Positions 1-9,386 are shown, counted from the first letter of the stretch. The stretch: 64,000 nucleotides of DNA from Limnohabitans sp. 2KL-1 (GCF_003063435.1 NZ_NESL01000001.1:868001-932000), one strand, 5' to 3'. A program made the numbers and translations. The notes: a model not told the origin generated them from the sequence alone.

Positions 1-2
1 GC

Positions 3-518
3 GTGATCTACATGTGCGAGCACGGCCCGCGAGGGGCCATGGGCCTGATCATCAACAAACCCTCTGACATCAGCATGCGCCACCTGTTTGACAAGGTGGA
101 TTTGCCGCTGCGCCGTGAAGACCTGCTGGAAAACCCGGTGGGTCAAGGCGGCCCGGTGCAAACCGAGCGCGGCTTTGTGCTGCACGATCCGCTGAACGTT
201 GACAAGTCTGAACAGGAAGGCGGCTCGATTTACGCCTCGACCCTCACCGTGCCCGGCGGTCTGGAGATGACCACCTCGCGCGATGTGCTGGAAGCCCTCT
301 CTTCGGGCGCAGGCCCGCGCCGGGTTCTGGTTACGCTGGGCTATGCGTCCTGGGGTGAAGGGCAGCTTGAATCGGAGCTGGGTGAAAACACCTGGCTCAC
401 GGTGCCCGCATCGGCCGATCTGGTGTTTGAGGTGCCCATGGCCGAGCGTTACGACCGCGCCCTGGACCTGCTGGGCCTTAAAAGCTGGATGCTTTCGCCC
501 GACGCGGGGCACGCATGA
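3..518 (+). CDS. YqgE/AlgH family protein (5' truncated)
   Basis: The product matches the YqgE/AlgH (DUF179) family, whose biochemical role is poorly defined although AlgH has been linked to alginate regulation in Pseudomonas. The family signature VIYMCEH followed by GLIINKP is at the very start of the window, then GGPV near residue 50, and GYASWGEGQLE near residue 115. The true start lies upstream, because the first in-frame codon here falls inside the conserved strand. The stop overlaps the ruvX start by 4 bp (ATGA), so the two are translationally coupled. The yqgE-ruvX-pyrR-pyrB order is widespread in beta- and gammaproteobacteria and supports the call. Confidence 0.9.
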   Translation: MIYMCEHGPRGAMGLIINKPSDISMRHLFDKVDLPLRREDLLENPVGQGGPVQTERGFVLHDPLNVDKSEQEGGSIYASTLTVPGGLEMTTSRDVLEALSSGAGPRRVLVTLGYASWGEGQLESELGENTWLTVPASADLVFEVPMAERYDRALDLLGLKSWMLSPDAGHA

Positions 519-931
519 GCGGCGCTAACGACGTGGCGGTGCCCGCCAGCCACCAGAGTTTTCTGGCTTTTGACTATGGCCTCAAGCGCACAGGCGTGGC
601 CGTGGGCAACCGGCTCATGAAAACCGCCACCCCGCAAGGCACGATTGCCGCCGAGGGCGATGCCCGGTTTGAGCACATTGCCAAACGCATCAAAGAGTGG
701 CAACCCGATGCGCTGGTGATCGGCGTGCCCACCCATCCCGATGGCGGCGAGCACGAAAACACCTTGCGCGCCCGCAAATTCGGCCGCCAGCTGCGTGGCC
801 GCTTTGGTCTGGCGGTGTACGAGGTGGATGAGCGCTACACCACCACCGAGGCCCATTCCTACGGTGCCAAAGACGCCGATGCCGCAGCGGCGGCGATCAT
901 TCTTGACCAATTTTTAAGGAATATCCCATGA
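515..931 (+). CDS. ruvX: RuvX/YqgF Holliday junction resolvase-like nuclease
   Basis: This is a 138-residue RNase H-fold protein of the YqgF/RuvX family, a cytoplasmic nuclease associated with Holliday junction resolution and pre-16S rRNA processing. The opening motif FDYGLKRTGVAVGN near residues 19-32 carries the first catalytic Asp, VIGVPTHPDG near residue 72 is the second conserved block, and DERYTT near residue 106 holds the next acidic residue. The C-terminal stretch with DADAAAAAIIL is typical. The ATG overlaps the stop of the preceding yqgE gene. The stop in turn overlaps the pyrR ATG by 4 bp, so the genes form one transcription unit. Confidence 0.93.
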   Translation: MSGANDVAVPASHQSFLAFDYGLKRTGVAVGNRLMKTATPQGTIAAEGDARFEHIAKRIKEWQPDALVIGVPTHPDGGEHENTLRARKFGRQLRGRFGLAVYEVDERYTTTEAHSYGAKDADAAAAAIILDQFLRNIP

Positions 932-1428
932 GCGCACTCGCCCTCAATGCCGAAGCCTTGTACCCGGAACTGCTGCGCGGTGTGCGCAGCCTGTGCAAGT
1001 CGGATACCCGCTTGGTGGGCATCACTTCGGGCGGGGCCTGGCTGGCCGAGCGCCTGCAACGCGACCTGGGTCTGAGTGGTGAATCGGGCCGCGTGTCTTC
1101 GCTCATGCACCGCGACGACTTTGCCCAGCGCGGCCTGTCGGCGGGTGGGCAGACCCACTTGCCGTTTGAGGTCGACGGTGCGGACATTCTGGTGCTCGAC
1201 GATGTGCTCTACACCGGCCGCACCATCCGCGCCGTGCTCAATGAAATCTTCGACTATGGCCGTCCGGCCCGGGTGCAACTGGCGGTGCTGGTGGACCGGG
1301 GCGGGCGTCAGCTGCCCATCCAGGCCGACTTTGCCGCCGCCCGCGTGGCTCTGCCTGAAACGCAATCGCTGGCGCTGGCCCGCGATGCAGCGGGCACTTT
1401 CAGTTTTGACGTGGAGAACAAAGCCTGA
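928..1428 (+). CDS. pyrR: PyrR-like uracil phosphoribosyltransferase/pyr regulator
   Basis: This is a type I phosphoribosyltransferase of 166 residues. The PRPP-binding loop [16 protein letters not shown] sits near residues 89-104, and the lead-in [12 protein letters not shown] is near residue 31. Gram-positive PyrR binds pyr mRNA to control attenuation and has weak uracil phosphoribosyltransferase activity. In proteobacterial pyrR-pyrB operons like this one the regulatory role is less well tested. The gene overlaps ruvX by 4 bp and lies 16 bp upstream of pyrB. I saw no obvious attenuator hairpin in that short gap, so any RNA-based control would have to act elsewhere. Confidence 0.9.
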   Translation: MSALALNAEALYPELLRGVRSLCKSDTRLVGITSGGAWLAERLQRDLGLSGESGRVSSLMHRDDFAQRGLSAGGQTHLPFEVDGADILVLDDVLYTGRTIRAVLNEIFDYGRPARVQLAVLVDRGGRQLPIQADFAAARVALPETQSLALARDAAGTFSFDVENKA

Positions 1429-1444
1429 TCGAGGTGAAAACAAC

Positions 1445-2410
1445 ATGCTCTACAAACGCAACAACCCCCAACTCAACAAAAACGGCGAGCTGATCCACCT
1501 GCTCTCCACCGAAGGCCTGTCCAAGGACATCCTCACCCACATCCTCGACACAGCGGCCAGCTTTGTCAGCGTGAGCGACCGCGAGGTGAAAAAGGTGCCC
1601 CTTTTGCGCGGCAAGAGCGTGTTCAACCTGTTTTTTGAAAACAGCACCCGCACCCGCACCACCTTCGACATCGCCGCCACCCGCCTGTCGGCCGATGTCT
1701 ACACACTCGATATTGCGCGTTCGTCGGCCAGCAAAGGTGAGTCGCTGCTAGACACCATCGCCAACCTGAGCGCCATGGCCGCCGACATCTTTGTGGTGCG
1801 CCACAGCGAATCGGGCGCGCCGTATCTGATTGCCCAGCATGTCGCGCCCCATGTGCATGTGGTCAACGCGGGCGACGGCCGACACGCCCACCCCACCCAG
1901 GGCTTGCTGGACATGTTCACCATCCGGCATTACAAAAAAGACTTCTCCAACCTCACTGTGGCCATCGTCGGCGACGTGCTGCACTCGCGGGTTGCGCGGT
2001 CAGACATCCACGCGCTGACCACGCTGGGCTGCGCTGAAGTGCGTGTGGTCGGCCCCAAAACGCTGGTACCTGCTGACATGGCCCAGATGGGCGTGCGCGT
2101 CTTCAATAACCTCGAAGAAGGCATCAAGGGCTGCGACGTGGTCATCATGCTGCGCCTGCAAAACGAACGCATGAGCGGCGCGCTGCTGCCCTCCAGCCAG
2201 GAATACTTTGAGAGCTTTGGCTTGACGCCTGAGAAGCTTCAGCTGGCCAAGTCCGACGCCATCGTCATGCACCCTGGCCCGATCAATCGGGGGGTCGAGA
2301 TCGATTCCGCCGTGGTGGACGGCCAACAAAGCGTGATCCTGCCGCAGGTGACCTTCGGCATCGCCGTGCGCATGGCGGTGATGAGCATCGTCGCGGGCAA
2401 CGAGGCATAA
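1445..2410 (+). CDS. pyrB: aspartate carbamoyltransferase catalytic subunit
   Basis: PyrB condenses carbamoyl phosphate and L-aspartate to N-carbamoyl-aspartate, the second step of UMP synthesis. The 321-residue protein shows the carbamoyl-phosphate motif STRTRTTF near residue 64, the HPTQ segment near residue 147 and the closing [12 protein letters not shown] block near residue 277. I chose the ATG at 1445 because an AGGTGAAAA stretch precedes it, and because the longer open frame upstream only shadows pyrR. It lies directly before a dihydroorotase homologue lacking its metal ligands. That is the arrangement of class A ATCases, in which PyrB forms a complex with an inactive PyrC'. Confidence 0.96.
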   Translation: MLYKRNNPQLNKNGELIHLLSTEGLSKDILTHILDTAASFVSVSDREVKKVPLLRGKSVFNLFFENSTRTRTTFDIAATRLSADVYTLDIARSSASKGESLLDTIANLSAMAADIFVVRHSESGAPYLIAQHVAPHVHVVNAGDGRHAHPTQGLLDMFTIRHYKKDFSNLTVAIVGDVLHSRVARSDIHALTTLGCAEVRVVGPKTLVPADMAQMGVRVFNNLEEGIKGCDVVIMLRLQNERMSGALLPSSQEYFESFGLTPEKLQLAKSDAIVMHPGPINRGVEIDSAVVDGQQSVILPQVTFGIAVRMAVMSIVAGNEA

Positions 2411-2420
2411 GGACAAGAAC

Positions 2421-3716
2421 ATGAAGATCCTGATTCAAAACGGCCGCGTCATCGACCCCGCCAGCGGTTTTGACCAAACCGCCGACCTGGCCATTGCCGC
2501 CGGGCGCATCGTGGCCATGGGCCAGGCACCTGCCGACTTCACGCCCAACCGGGTGATCGATGCCCAGGGCTGCATCGTCGCCCCTGGTCTGGTGGACCTG
2601 GCGGCGCGCTTGCGCGAACCCGGCCAGGAGCACGCGGGCATGCTGGAGAGCGAAATGGCCGCTGCTGTGGCCGGTGGCGTGACCAGCCTGGTCTGCCCGC
2701 CCGACACCGAACCGGTGCTCGACGAGCCCGGTCTGGTCGAGATGCTGCGCTACCGCGCCGAAAAATTGCACCAGGCCCGCGTGCTGCCCCTGGGCGCACT
2801 CACGGTGGGCTTGAAAGGCGATGTGCTGACCGAAATGGGCCAGCTGACAGCAGCCGGTTGCGTGGGTTTCAGCCAGGCCGAAGTGGCGCTGGCCAACACC
2901 CAGGTGGTGCAGCGCGCCTTGCAATACGCCAGCTCGTTTGGCTTCACCGTCTGGTTGCGCCCGCAAGAGTTTTACCTGGGCAAAGGCGTGGCCGCCAGCG
3001 GGGCACTGGCCACGCGCATGGGCTTGTCGGGCGTGCCGGTGGCCGCCGAAACCATTGCCCTGCACACGATTTTTGAGTTGGTGCGCAGCACCCGTGCCCG
3101 CGTGCACCTGTGCCGCATCAGCAGTGCCCAAGGTGTGGAACTGGTCCGCCAGGCCAAGGCCGAGGGCCTACCGGTCACGGCTGACGTGAGCATCAACTCG
3201 CTGCACCTGACCGATGCCGACATGGGCTACTTTGACAGCCGTGCGCGCCTGACGCCCGTGTTGCGCCAGCAGCGCGACCGCGATGCCCTGCGTGCCGGTC
3301 TGGCCGATGGCACGCTCGATGCATTGGTGTCGGACCACACCCCGGTTGACGCCGATGCCAAGGCCCTGCCTTTTGCCGAAGCCGAACCCGGTGCCACCGG
3401 CATGGAACTGCTGTGGAGCCTGGCGCTCAAGTGGGGGCAGGACGACGGCGTTGATCTGGTCAAAGTGCTCTCGCGCATCACGGCCCATCCCGCCCGCGTG
3501 CTGGGCACGGTGCTGGGCAGCTTGCAAGACTCGGTGGGCCAATTGGCAGTGGGCGGTGCGGCCGATGTGTGCGTGCTGTCGGCCGACGGCCACTGGCCTG
3601 TCACCGAAGCATCGCTGCGCAGCCAGGGCAAGAGCACCCCGTTTTCGGGTTACGAGCTGCCCGGCCGCGTGCTGGCCACCCTGGTGGGCGGGCATGTGGT
3701 GTTTGAAGCCAAGTGA
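2421..3716 (+). CDS. pyrX: non-catalytic dihydroorotase homologue (PyrC'/PyrX)
   Basis: The 431-residue product has the amidohydrolase fold of dihydroorotase, but the catalytic metal ligands are gone. The family's DxHxHLREPG reads DLAARLREPG near residue 60, losing both histidines. The later zinc histidines are also changed, with HLCRISS near residue 225 and INSLHLTD near residue 252. The terminal Asp region survives as SDHTPVD near residue 308. In Pseudomonas an equivalent inactive protein (PyrC') is required for assembly and activity of the dodecameric aspartate carbamoyltransferase. Its position 10 bp after pyrB fits the same structural role. A true PyrC must be encoded elsewhere. Confidence 0.92.
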   Translation: MKILIQNGRVIDPASGFDQTADLAIAAGRIVAMGQAPADFTPNRVIDAQGCIVAPGLVDLAARLREPGQEHAGMLESEMAAAVAGGVTSLVCPPDTEPVLDEPGLVEMLRYRAEKLHQARVLPLGALTVGLKGDVLTEMGQLTAAGCVGFSQAEVALANTQVVQRALQYASSFGFTVWLRPQEFYLGKGVAASGALATRMGLSGVPVAAETIALHTIFELVRSTRARVHLCRISSAQGVELVRQAKAEGLPVTADVSINSLHLTDADMGYFDSRARLTPVLRQQRDRDALRAGLADGTLDALVSDHTPVDADAKALPFAEAEPGATGMELLWSLALKWGQDDGVDLVKVLSRITAHPARVLGTVLGSLQDSVGQLAVGGAADVCVLSADGHWPVTEASLRSQGKSTPFSGYELPGRVLATLVGGHVVFEAK

Positions 3717-3816
3717 CGTTCTTTCCTGCGAGCCATCGTGTGGACGTTCTTGCCGTGTGCGATGTCAGGCCTGTTTTGTTGAACAAGACCATGCCGACCG
3801 ATGCCTTCGTTTTCGC

Positions 3817-4554
3817 ATGACAAGCCTGAACGCCATCTGGAAATTCTTGCGCGGCCTGTGGCATGTGCTGATGGGCATGTGGGCCATCTACGTGCGCTTT
3901 CCACAGCTCACACCAGAGCAGCGCGAAATGCGGGTGCAAGCCTGGGCGCTGCAGTTTCTGGCGCTGTGGGGCATTCATTTGCGGGTGCTGGGCCAACCGG
4001 TGCAAAACGGCCCTGCGCTCATGGTGGCCAATCACATTTCATGGCTGGACATCTTGGTCATCCATGCGGCGCGGCACTGCCGCTTTGTCTCCAAATCCGA
4101 CATCCGCGACTGGCCTTTGGTGGGTGTGCTGGCCACCGGCGCAGGCACGCTTTACATCGAGCGCACCAGCCGCAAGGACGCGCTGCGCATGGTCAAGGAC
4201 ATGGCCGAGGCCATGAAAAACGGCGATGTGGTGGCGGTTTTCCCCGAGGGCACGACCAGCGACGGGCGCGAATTGCTGCCTTTTCACGCCAATCTGATTC
4301 AGGCCGCCATACAAGCCGAAGCCCCGGTGCAGCCTTTGTCGCTGAAATTCATCGACGCTCGAACCGGCCTGACCAGCTTTGCCCCGTGCTACATCGGGGA
4401 CGACACCTTGATCGGCTCCATGTGGCGCACCCTCAAAGCCCACCGCATCGAGGCCGTTGTCCACTTTGGCGAACCTCAAGCCGCCAACGGCCGCGACCGC
4501 CGCGCTTGGGCGCAGGATTTGCGGCAAGACATCATTCGCTTGCGCGATACCTGA
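3817..4554 (+). CDS. 1-acyl-sn-glycerol-3-phosphate acyltransferase (PlsC-like)
   Basis: This 245-residue membrane-associated acyltransferase contains the catalytic NHISWLD (HX4D) box near residue 73. It also has the substrate-binding FPEGTTSDG block near residue 145 and a hydrophobic N-terminal helix (residues 8-25). The likely reaction is transfer of an acyl chain to lysophosphatidic acid, although ornithine-lipid and other acyltransferases share these motifs. The frame is open far upstream but the only in-frame ATG after the end of the pyrC' gene is at 3817. It follows that gene by 100 bp and probably belongs to the same transcript, a common order in Comamonadaceae. Confidence 0.87.
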   Translation: MTSLNAIWKFLRGLWHVLMGMWAIYVRFPQLTPEQREMRVQAWALQFLALWGIHLRVLGQPVQNGPALMVANHISWLDILVIHAARHCRFVSKSDIRDWPLVGVLATGAGTLYIERTSRKDALRMVKDMAEAMKNGDVVAVFPEGTTSDGRELLPFHANLIQAAIQAEAPVQPLSLKFIDARTGLTSFAPCYIGDDTLIGSMWRTLKAHRIEAVVHFGEPQAANGRDRRAWAQDLRQDIIRLRDT

Positions 4555-4691
4555 CGCCTCCCCCATCCATGTCGGCTCGTTCGCCGACGCACACGCCCGC
4601 CTGGGTTGGCCGATCAAGGCGCGTTGATCCCTGATGCACCGGGCGAGTGGCTGAGCCGATTCTGGGGCTGGCTTTGCCTATCGGGCCGTCC

Positions 4692-5861
4692 TTAAACGAA
4701 CTTGACCGGCTGGTACTGCGGTTCGGTGTGTTCGCAGGCCGCAGCTTTGGCGCAAGGCATCTGGCACAGCTCGCGGTCGGTGACCGGGCAGGCGCGGTTG
4801 AAGGTGACGACGTGGTCCACTTCGGCGCGGATGCCGATCCATTCGCCCAGCTTGTGGTCGTGGTGGCTGGGCACATGGGCCATCAGTTGTTCGCCTGTGG
4901 CCAGGCGCAGGGTGTACAAAAACTCCGAGCCCCGAAAAGCTTTGCGGATGATTTGGGCTTTCACCGGCGCATGGTCGTCGTGGACGATGTCGTCGGCTCT
5001 CAGCAACACGTCGCATTGGCCGCCTTCAAAGGCGCAGGGCAGGGGACATTCGGCCACGTCGCGCAGCTCGCCCACCGGGGTGCTGACCAAGATGTGTCCA
5101 TCCACTTCGCGCAGCGTGGCGGGCGTGAAGACGCCGTGGCCAATGAAGTCGGCCACAAAGCGGGTGGCGGGGCGGTGGTAGAGGCTGTAGGCATCGTCCC
5201 ACTGGTGCAACTGGCCTTCGTTCATGACGCCGATCACATCACCTATGGCAAAGGCCTCAAGCTGGTCGTGCGTCACCAGCAAGGCGGTGGCCTTGGCGGC
5301 TTTGAGGATGTTGCGCACCTCATGCGCCAGGCGTTCGCGCAGGTCGATGTCGAGGTTGGAAAACGGTTCGTCCAGCAGCAGCAGGTCGGGCTTGGGGGCC
5401 AGCGCACGGGCCAGGGCCACGCGTTGTTGTTGGCCGCCGGAGAGTTCATGCGGGAAGCGCTTTTCCGCGCCTTCCAGACCCACCAGCTTCAGCACTTCGG
5501 CCACACGGGCTTGGCGCTCGGCTTTGGGCAGGTGTTCCAGACCAAAGCCAACGTTGCGGCCGACATCCATGTGTGGAAACAGCGCGTAGTCTTGAAACAC
5601 CATGCCGATGCGGCGGCGTTCGGCGGGTTCGGTGTGGCCTTTCTCGCTGACCACCCGGTTGGACAGCAAAATCTGTCCGCCCGTGACCGGCTCCAGCCCC
5701 GCCACAGCGCGCAGCAAGGTGGTTTTGCCACAGCCCGATGGTCCGATCAGCACCCCGATGTCACCCGAGCGCAGACCGAGGTTGACCCCCCGCACGGCAG
5801 GCGTGGGGCTGCCGGGGTATTGGATGTCCAGTTGGCGCAGTTCTAGAAACATGCTTTCCAT
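4692..5861 (-). CDS. iron(III)-type ABC transporter ATP-binding protein (FbpC-like)
   Basis: This is an ABC ATPase with Walker A GPSGCGKTT near residue 40, the Q-loop, signature LSGGQQQR near residue 130, Walker B LLLLDEP and the H-loop THD. A C-terminal TOBE-like regulatory domain follows, as in FbpC/PotA-type importers. I place the start at the ATG at 5861; ATG 5852 (MFLELRQ) is equally possible, and the longer upstream frame lacks a ribosome site. The last 30 residues carry four cysteines (CPV, CQMPC, AAAC), which is unusual for this family. It is divergent from the permease at 5989, its presumed partner. No substrate-binding protein is visible nearby. Confidence 0.85.
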   Translation of the reverse strand: MESMFLELRQLDIQYPGSPTPAVRGVNLGLRSGDIGVLIGPSGCGKTTLLRAVAGLEPVTGGQILLSNRVVSEKGHTEPAERRRIGMVFQDYALFPHMDVGRNVGFGLEHLPKAERQARVAEVLKLVGLEGAEKRFPHELSGGQQQRVALARALAPKPDLLLLDEPFSNLDIDLRERLAHEVRNILKAAKATALLVTHDQLEAFAIGDVIGVMNEGQLHQWDDAYSLYHRPATRFVADFIGHGVFTPATLREVDGHILVSTPVGELRDVAECPLPCAFEGGQCDVLLRADDIVHDDHAPVKAQIIRKAFRGSEFLYTLRLATGEQLMAHVPSHHDHKLGEWIGIRAEVDHVVTFNRACPVTDRELCQMPCAKAAACEHTEPQYQPVKFV

Positions 5862-5974
5862 TGTAGGCAGGTTGTCAGCGGGGCTTGTCTTGTGGGGCAA
5901 TCCCTGACCGGCAAGGCCGGGGCAGGGGTTGAAGGTCTTCCTGTCGGTGGGCTTTTGCGCTCGCAGAGCACTCC

Positions 5975-5980
5975 TACAAT
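5975..5980 (+). promoter_or_regulatory. candidate -10 box; possible leaderless start for the iron permease
   Basis: TACAAT ends 8 bp before the ATG at 5989 and no Shine-Dalgarno sequence lies between them. If the box is used, transcription would begin almost at the start codon and give a leaderless mRNA. The -35 region is weak (a TTTTGC-like stretch about 16 bp upstream). Confidence 0.35.
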
Positions 5981-5988
5981 AGCCGCAT

Positions 5989-7620
5989 ATGTTGTCTAAT
6001 TTGGCCCGGCGTCTATCGGGCCTTCCTTCCCTGTTTTACGCCTTGCTGGCACTGGCTCTGGCCTTGCCGGTGCTGGCCGTGCTGGGCTCATGGTTGCAGT
6101 GGAGTGGGCAAAGCGCCAACATCTTGCTGGAGATGGCGCGCACCGTGCTGCCCGATTACGCGCTCACATCGCTGGGGCTGTGCCTGATGGTGGCGGTGGG
6201 TGTGACGGTGCTGGGCCTGACCACGGCGGCGCTGGTGACTTTGTTTGACTTTCCGGGGCGTGGAATGTTCGAGTGGCTGCTGCTCTTGCCCCTGGCCATG
6301 CCCGCTTATGTGGTGGCCTATGCCTACACCGATTTTTTGCAGTTCAGCGGGCCGCTGCAGGTGGCTTTGCGCGAGGCGCTGGGCTTGCAAGGGCGTTTGT
6401 GGCCCGATGTGCGCAGCGTCTGGGGCGCGGCGCTGGTGTTCACGTTGTCGCTGTATCCCTATGTGTATTTGCTGGCCCGCACCGCCTTGGTCGAACGGGC
6501 CTCGGGTTTGATGGAAGCGGCCCGCTTGCTGGGGGCACCTTTGTCCCGCCGTATCCGCGACATCGCTTTGCCCTTGGCCCGCCCGGCCGTGGCCGCAGGC
6601 GTGGCGCTGGCACTCATGGAAACGCTGGCCGACTTTGGCGTGTCCAGCTACTTCGGCATCCAGACCTTCACCGCCGGCATTTACAAAGCCTGGTTGTCGA
6701 TGGACAACCGTATTGCCGCGGCCCAGCTGGCCACGGTGCTGTTGGCGGTGGTGGTGGTCTTGCTGCAGCTGGAGCAACGCGCCCAAAAGCGCATGCGCTT
6801 TAACCAGGGGCGCGGTTCGCGCCAAGGCTCAGCCGAGGCGCAGCCGGTGCCGCTTCACGGCATGCGCCGCTTGCTGGCCTGGGGGGTGTGTGGCTTGCCG
6901 GTGTTGCTGGGTTTTGTCTTGCCGGTGCTCATCATGCTGCGGGCTTTTGTGGGCGAGACGACCGAGATGCCCTGGGATCGCTTTGGTCAGTGGGCCTGGA
7001 CCAGCTTGCGCTTGGGCGCGGTCACTGCGGTGCTGGCCGTTGGCGTGGCGCTGGCGCTGGCTTTCAGCGTGCGCACCCGGGCCGACCGCATCAGCCAAGC
7101 AGCGATTGAGCTGGTGGGTTTGGGTTATGCCATTCCCGGGGCGGTGGTGGTGGTCGGTTTGCTCTTGCCGGTGGGCTGGATTCAACAGACCTGGCCCGCT
7201 TCTTCAGCGGGTGCCTGGATCACGGCCACGTCTTTGGGCTTGGTGTGGGCCTATTTGGTGCGCTTTTGCGCGGTGGCTCTGCAGTCGGTGCAAAGCGGCT
7301 ATGCCCGCATACCAGCCAGTCTGGACGATTCGGCCCGCATGCTGGGCGTGACCGGCTGGGGCCTGATGCGCCGCGTGCACGCGCCGCTGCTGCAGCGCAC
7401 CACCATGGCTGCGGCCTTGCTGGTGTTTGTGGATGTGATGAAGGAGCTGCCCGCCACCATGGTGCTGCGCCCTTTCAACAGCGACACGCTGGCCGTGGTG
7501 GCCTACCAGCTGGCGCGCGACGAGCGTTTGGGCGAGGCCGCGCTGCCCTCGCTGGCGCTGGTGCTGGTGGGTTTGATTCCAGTGATTTTGCTCAGCCGGA
7601 CTTTGCGGCAACGCAGCTGA
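5989..7620 (+). CDS. iron(III)-type ABC transporter permease (FbpB-like)
   Basis: This is a 543-residue fused permease of the FbpB/AfuB type with two copies of the binding-protein-dependent transport domain and about 12 hydrophobic segments. The EAA-type coupling loops are near residues 175-205 (ARLLGAPLSRRIRDIALP) and 450-470 (ARMLGVTGWGLMRRV). It would form the inner-membrane channel for ferric iron or a similar substrate, with the ATPase encoded divergently at 4692-5861. The intergenic region is only about 130 bp and probably holds both promoters. The periplasmic binding protein is missing from this locus and may be encoded elsewhere. Confidence 0.87.
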   Translation: MLSNLARRLSGLPSLFYALLALALALPVLAVLGSWLQWSGQSANILLEMARTVLPDYALTSLGLCLMVAVGVTVLGLTTAALVTLFDFPGRGMFEWLLLLPLAMPAYVVAYAYTDFLQFSGPLQVALREALGLQGRLWPDVRSVWGAALVFTLSLYPYVYLLARTALVERASGLMEAARLLGAPLSRRIRDIALPLARPAVAAGVALALMETLADFGVSSYFGIQTFTAGIYKAWLSMDNRIAAAQLATVLLAVVVVLLQLEQRAQKRMRFNQGRGSRQGSAEAQPVPLHGMRRLLAWGVCGLPVLLGFVLPVLIMLRAFVGETTEMPWDRFGQWAWTSLRLGAVTAVLAVGVALALAFSVRTRADRISQAAIELVGLGYAIPGAVVVVGLLLPVGWIQQTWPASSAGAWITATSLGLVWAYLVRFCAVALQSVQSGYARIPASLDDSARMLGVTGWGLMRRVHAPLLQRTTMAAALLVFVDVMKELPATMVLRPFNSDTLAVVAYQLARDERLGEAALPSLALVLVGLIPVILLSRTLRQRS

Positions 7621-7665
7621 TCCCTGCTGCAAGTCAGCCTAGGCGCTGGACTGTTCAGGCCGCTT

Positions 7666-9180
7666 TCACATGTGCCCGGTTTTCAGACAGCGGCTGTGCC
7701 AACTCAGTGCTTCGTCCAACAAATGTGGCGTGTGCAGACCTGCGCCACTGCGTTGGGCGCGCTCCATGTAGTCCAGCAGTTGCGGCCGAAAACTCGGGTG
7801 GGCACAGCGCTCGACGATCAGCTTGGCGCGTTGGCTGGGTGCCAGGCCGCGCAGATCGGCCAGGCCTTGTTCGGTCACGATGACTTGCACATCGTGTTCG
7901 GTGTGGTCGTGGTGCGAGACCATGGGCACGATGCAGGAAATTTTGCCGTCCTTGACCACCGAAGGACTCATGAAAAATGACAGGTAGGCATTGCGAGCAA
8001 AGTCTCCTGAGCCCCCAATGCCGTTCATGATGCCCGAGCCCATGATGTGCGTGGAATTGACGTTGCCGTAAATGTCCGCTTCGATCATCGCGTTCATGGC
8101 GATCACGCCCAAGCGGCGCACCAGTTCTGGGTGGTTGCTGATCTCTTGCGGGCGCAGCACGATGCGCTGGCGGTAAAAGTCGATGTTGCCGTTGAACTCG
8201 CTCGCAGCCTCGGGGCTGAGCGACAAGGCCGTGGCCGATGCAAAGGCCAGCTTGCCCGAGCGCAGCATCTCCAGCATGCCGTCTTGCAGAACTTCGGTGT
8301 AGGCAGTCATGCTGTCAAAAGGGCCTTGGTTGAGTCCGGCCAGTACGGCATTGGCCATGTTGCCCACACCCGATTGCAGTGGCAGCAATTCGGGTGGCAG
8401 ACGACCGGCTTTGACCTCGTGTTGCAGGAAGTCGACGAGGTGAGCAGCGATGCGGGTCGACACGTCGCTGGGGGCATCGAATGGCAAATTGCGGTCAGGC
8501 TGGTCGGTGATGACCACCGCAATCACCTTGGATGGATCGCATTTCAAATAAGGATGGCCAATGCGGTCGCTGGTTTTGACCAAGGGAATCGGCTGGCGGT
8601 GCGGTGGCAGTTGTGTGCCGTAATAAATGTCGTGCATGCCAGCCAGTGCGGGGTTCTGGCGCAGGTTCACTTCCAGAATGATTTTGTCGGCCTGATCGAG
8701 CCAAGTCTTGTTGTTGCCGACAGATGTCGACGGGATCAATTGACCATCGGGCAAGATGCCAACGACTTCGACCACGGCCACATCCAAGTGGCCCAGAAAA
8801 CCAAACCATGCCGCTTGCGCCACATGCGACAGGTGCATGTCTGTGTAGAGCATCTGTCCGGCGTTGATCAGTTGGCGGCAGGTGGGGTCAGACTGGTAGG
8901 GCAGTCGCATCTCGATGCCGTCGGCGCGGGCCAGTGCACCATCGAGTTCCGGCGCGGTGGAAGCGCCGGTCCACAAGCCAATGCGTGCATGGGTGTCACC
9001 TGCTTTGTGCAACGCAGACAGTCGTTGGGCCAGTGCTTGCGGCACGGCTTTGGGATAGCCTGCACCCGTGAAGCCGCTCATGCCGACATTGGCTCCGACG
9101 GGAATCAACTGAGCTGCCTGAGCAGCAGACATGATTTTGGCGTGGAGTGCGGCATTCTGGATGCGTTCGGCAAGGCTCAT
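7666..9180 (-). CDS. acetyl-CoA hydrolase / succinyl-CoA:acetate CoA-transferase family
   Basis: The 504-residue protein belongs to the acetyl-CoA hydrolase/transferase (Cat1/ScoA-like) family, which moves CoA between succinyl-CoA and acetate or hydrolyses acyl-CoA. The N-terminal VGMSGFTGAGYPK block (near residue 33) and the C-terminal GIGGSGDFARNA glycine-rich CoA loop (near residue 385) are diagnostic, as is TEQGLADLRGL near residue 435. The ATG at 9180 has GGAG 6 nt upstream, so I prefer it to the GTG six codons earlier. The gene is convergent with the iron permease and is followed on its 5' side by tRNA-Lys. Substrate preference cannot be read from sequence. Confidence 0.88.
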   Translation of the reverse strand: MSLAERIQNAALHAKIMSAAQAAQLIPVGANVGMSGFTGAGYPKAVPQALAQRLSALHKAGDTHARIGLWTGASTAPELDGALARADGIEMRLPYQSDPTCRQLINAGQMLYTDMHLSHVAQAAWFGFLGHLDVAVVEVVGILPDGQLIPSTSVGNNKTWLDQADKIILEVNLRQNPALAGMHDIYYGTQLPPHRQPIPLVKTSDRIGHPYLKCDPSKVIAVVITDQPDRNLPFDAPSDVSTRIAAHLVDFLQHEVKAGRLPPELLPLQSGVGNMANAVLAGLNQGPFDSMTAYTEVLQDGMLEMLRSGKLAFASATALSLSPEAASEFNGNIDFYRQRIVLRPQEISNHPELVRRLGVIAMNAMIEADIYGNVNSTHIMGSGIMNGIGGSGDFARNAYLSFFMSPSVVKDGKISCIVPMVSHHDHTEHDVQVIVTEQGLADLRGLAPSQRAKLIVERCAHPSFRPQLLDYMERAQRSGAGLHTPHLLDEALSWHSRCLKTGHM

Positions 9181-9345
9181 GGGAACTCCGTGGGACACGC
9201 TGCGCTGCTGGGTGGCATGCAGCCCAGCAACTGGGCATTTAAACGAAAAGTCTAACAGCCGAGATCGGGATTTGCGGAGGAAAAATCCCTTGGCTTGACC
9301 CTGCGCATCCTCTCAGGAGCTTTCAAGCTTTGATGGGTCCGGGCC

Positions 9346-9382
9346 AAAAAAAACCACGGTGTACGATTGCACAGCGTGGTTT
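9346..9382 (-). terminator. intrinsic terminator downstream of tRNA-Lys
   Basis: Read on the minus strand, AAACCACG and CGTGGTTT pair around a 16-nt loop. The stem runs directly into eight T residues. It lies immediately 3' of the tRNA on the same strand. Confidence 0.8.
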
Positions 9383-9386
9383 CTAA

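Noticed and set aside
4647..5846. Long plus-strand open frame opposite the iron ABC ATPase
   Set aside because: It is the antisense shadow of a clearly conserved ABC ATPase; its translation shows no domain and biased composition.
9346..9382. Possible riboswitch-like fold downstream of tRNA-Lys
   Set aside because: The stem followed by a T-run is fully explained as the tRNA terminator.
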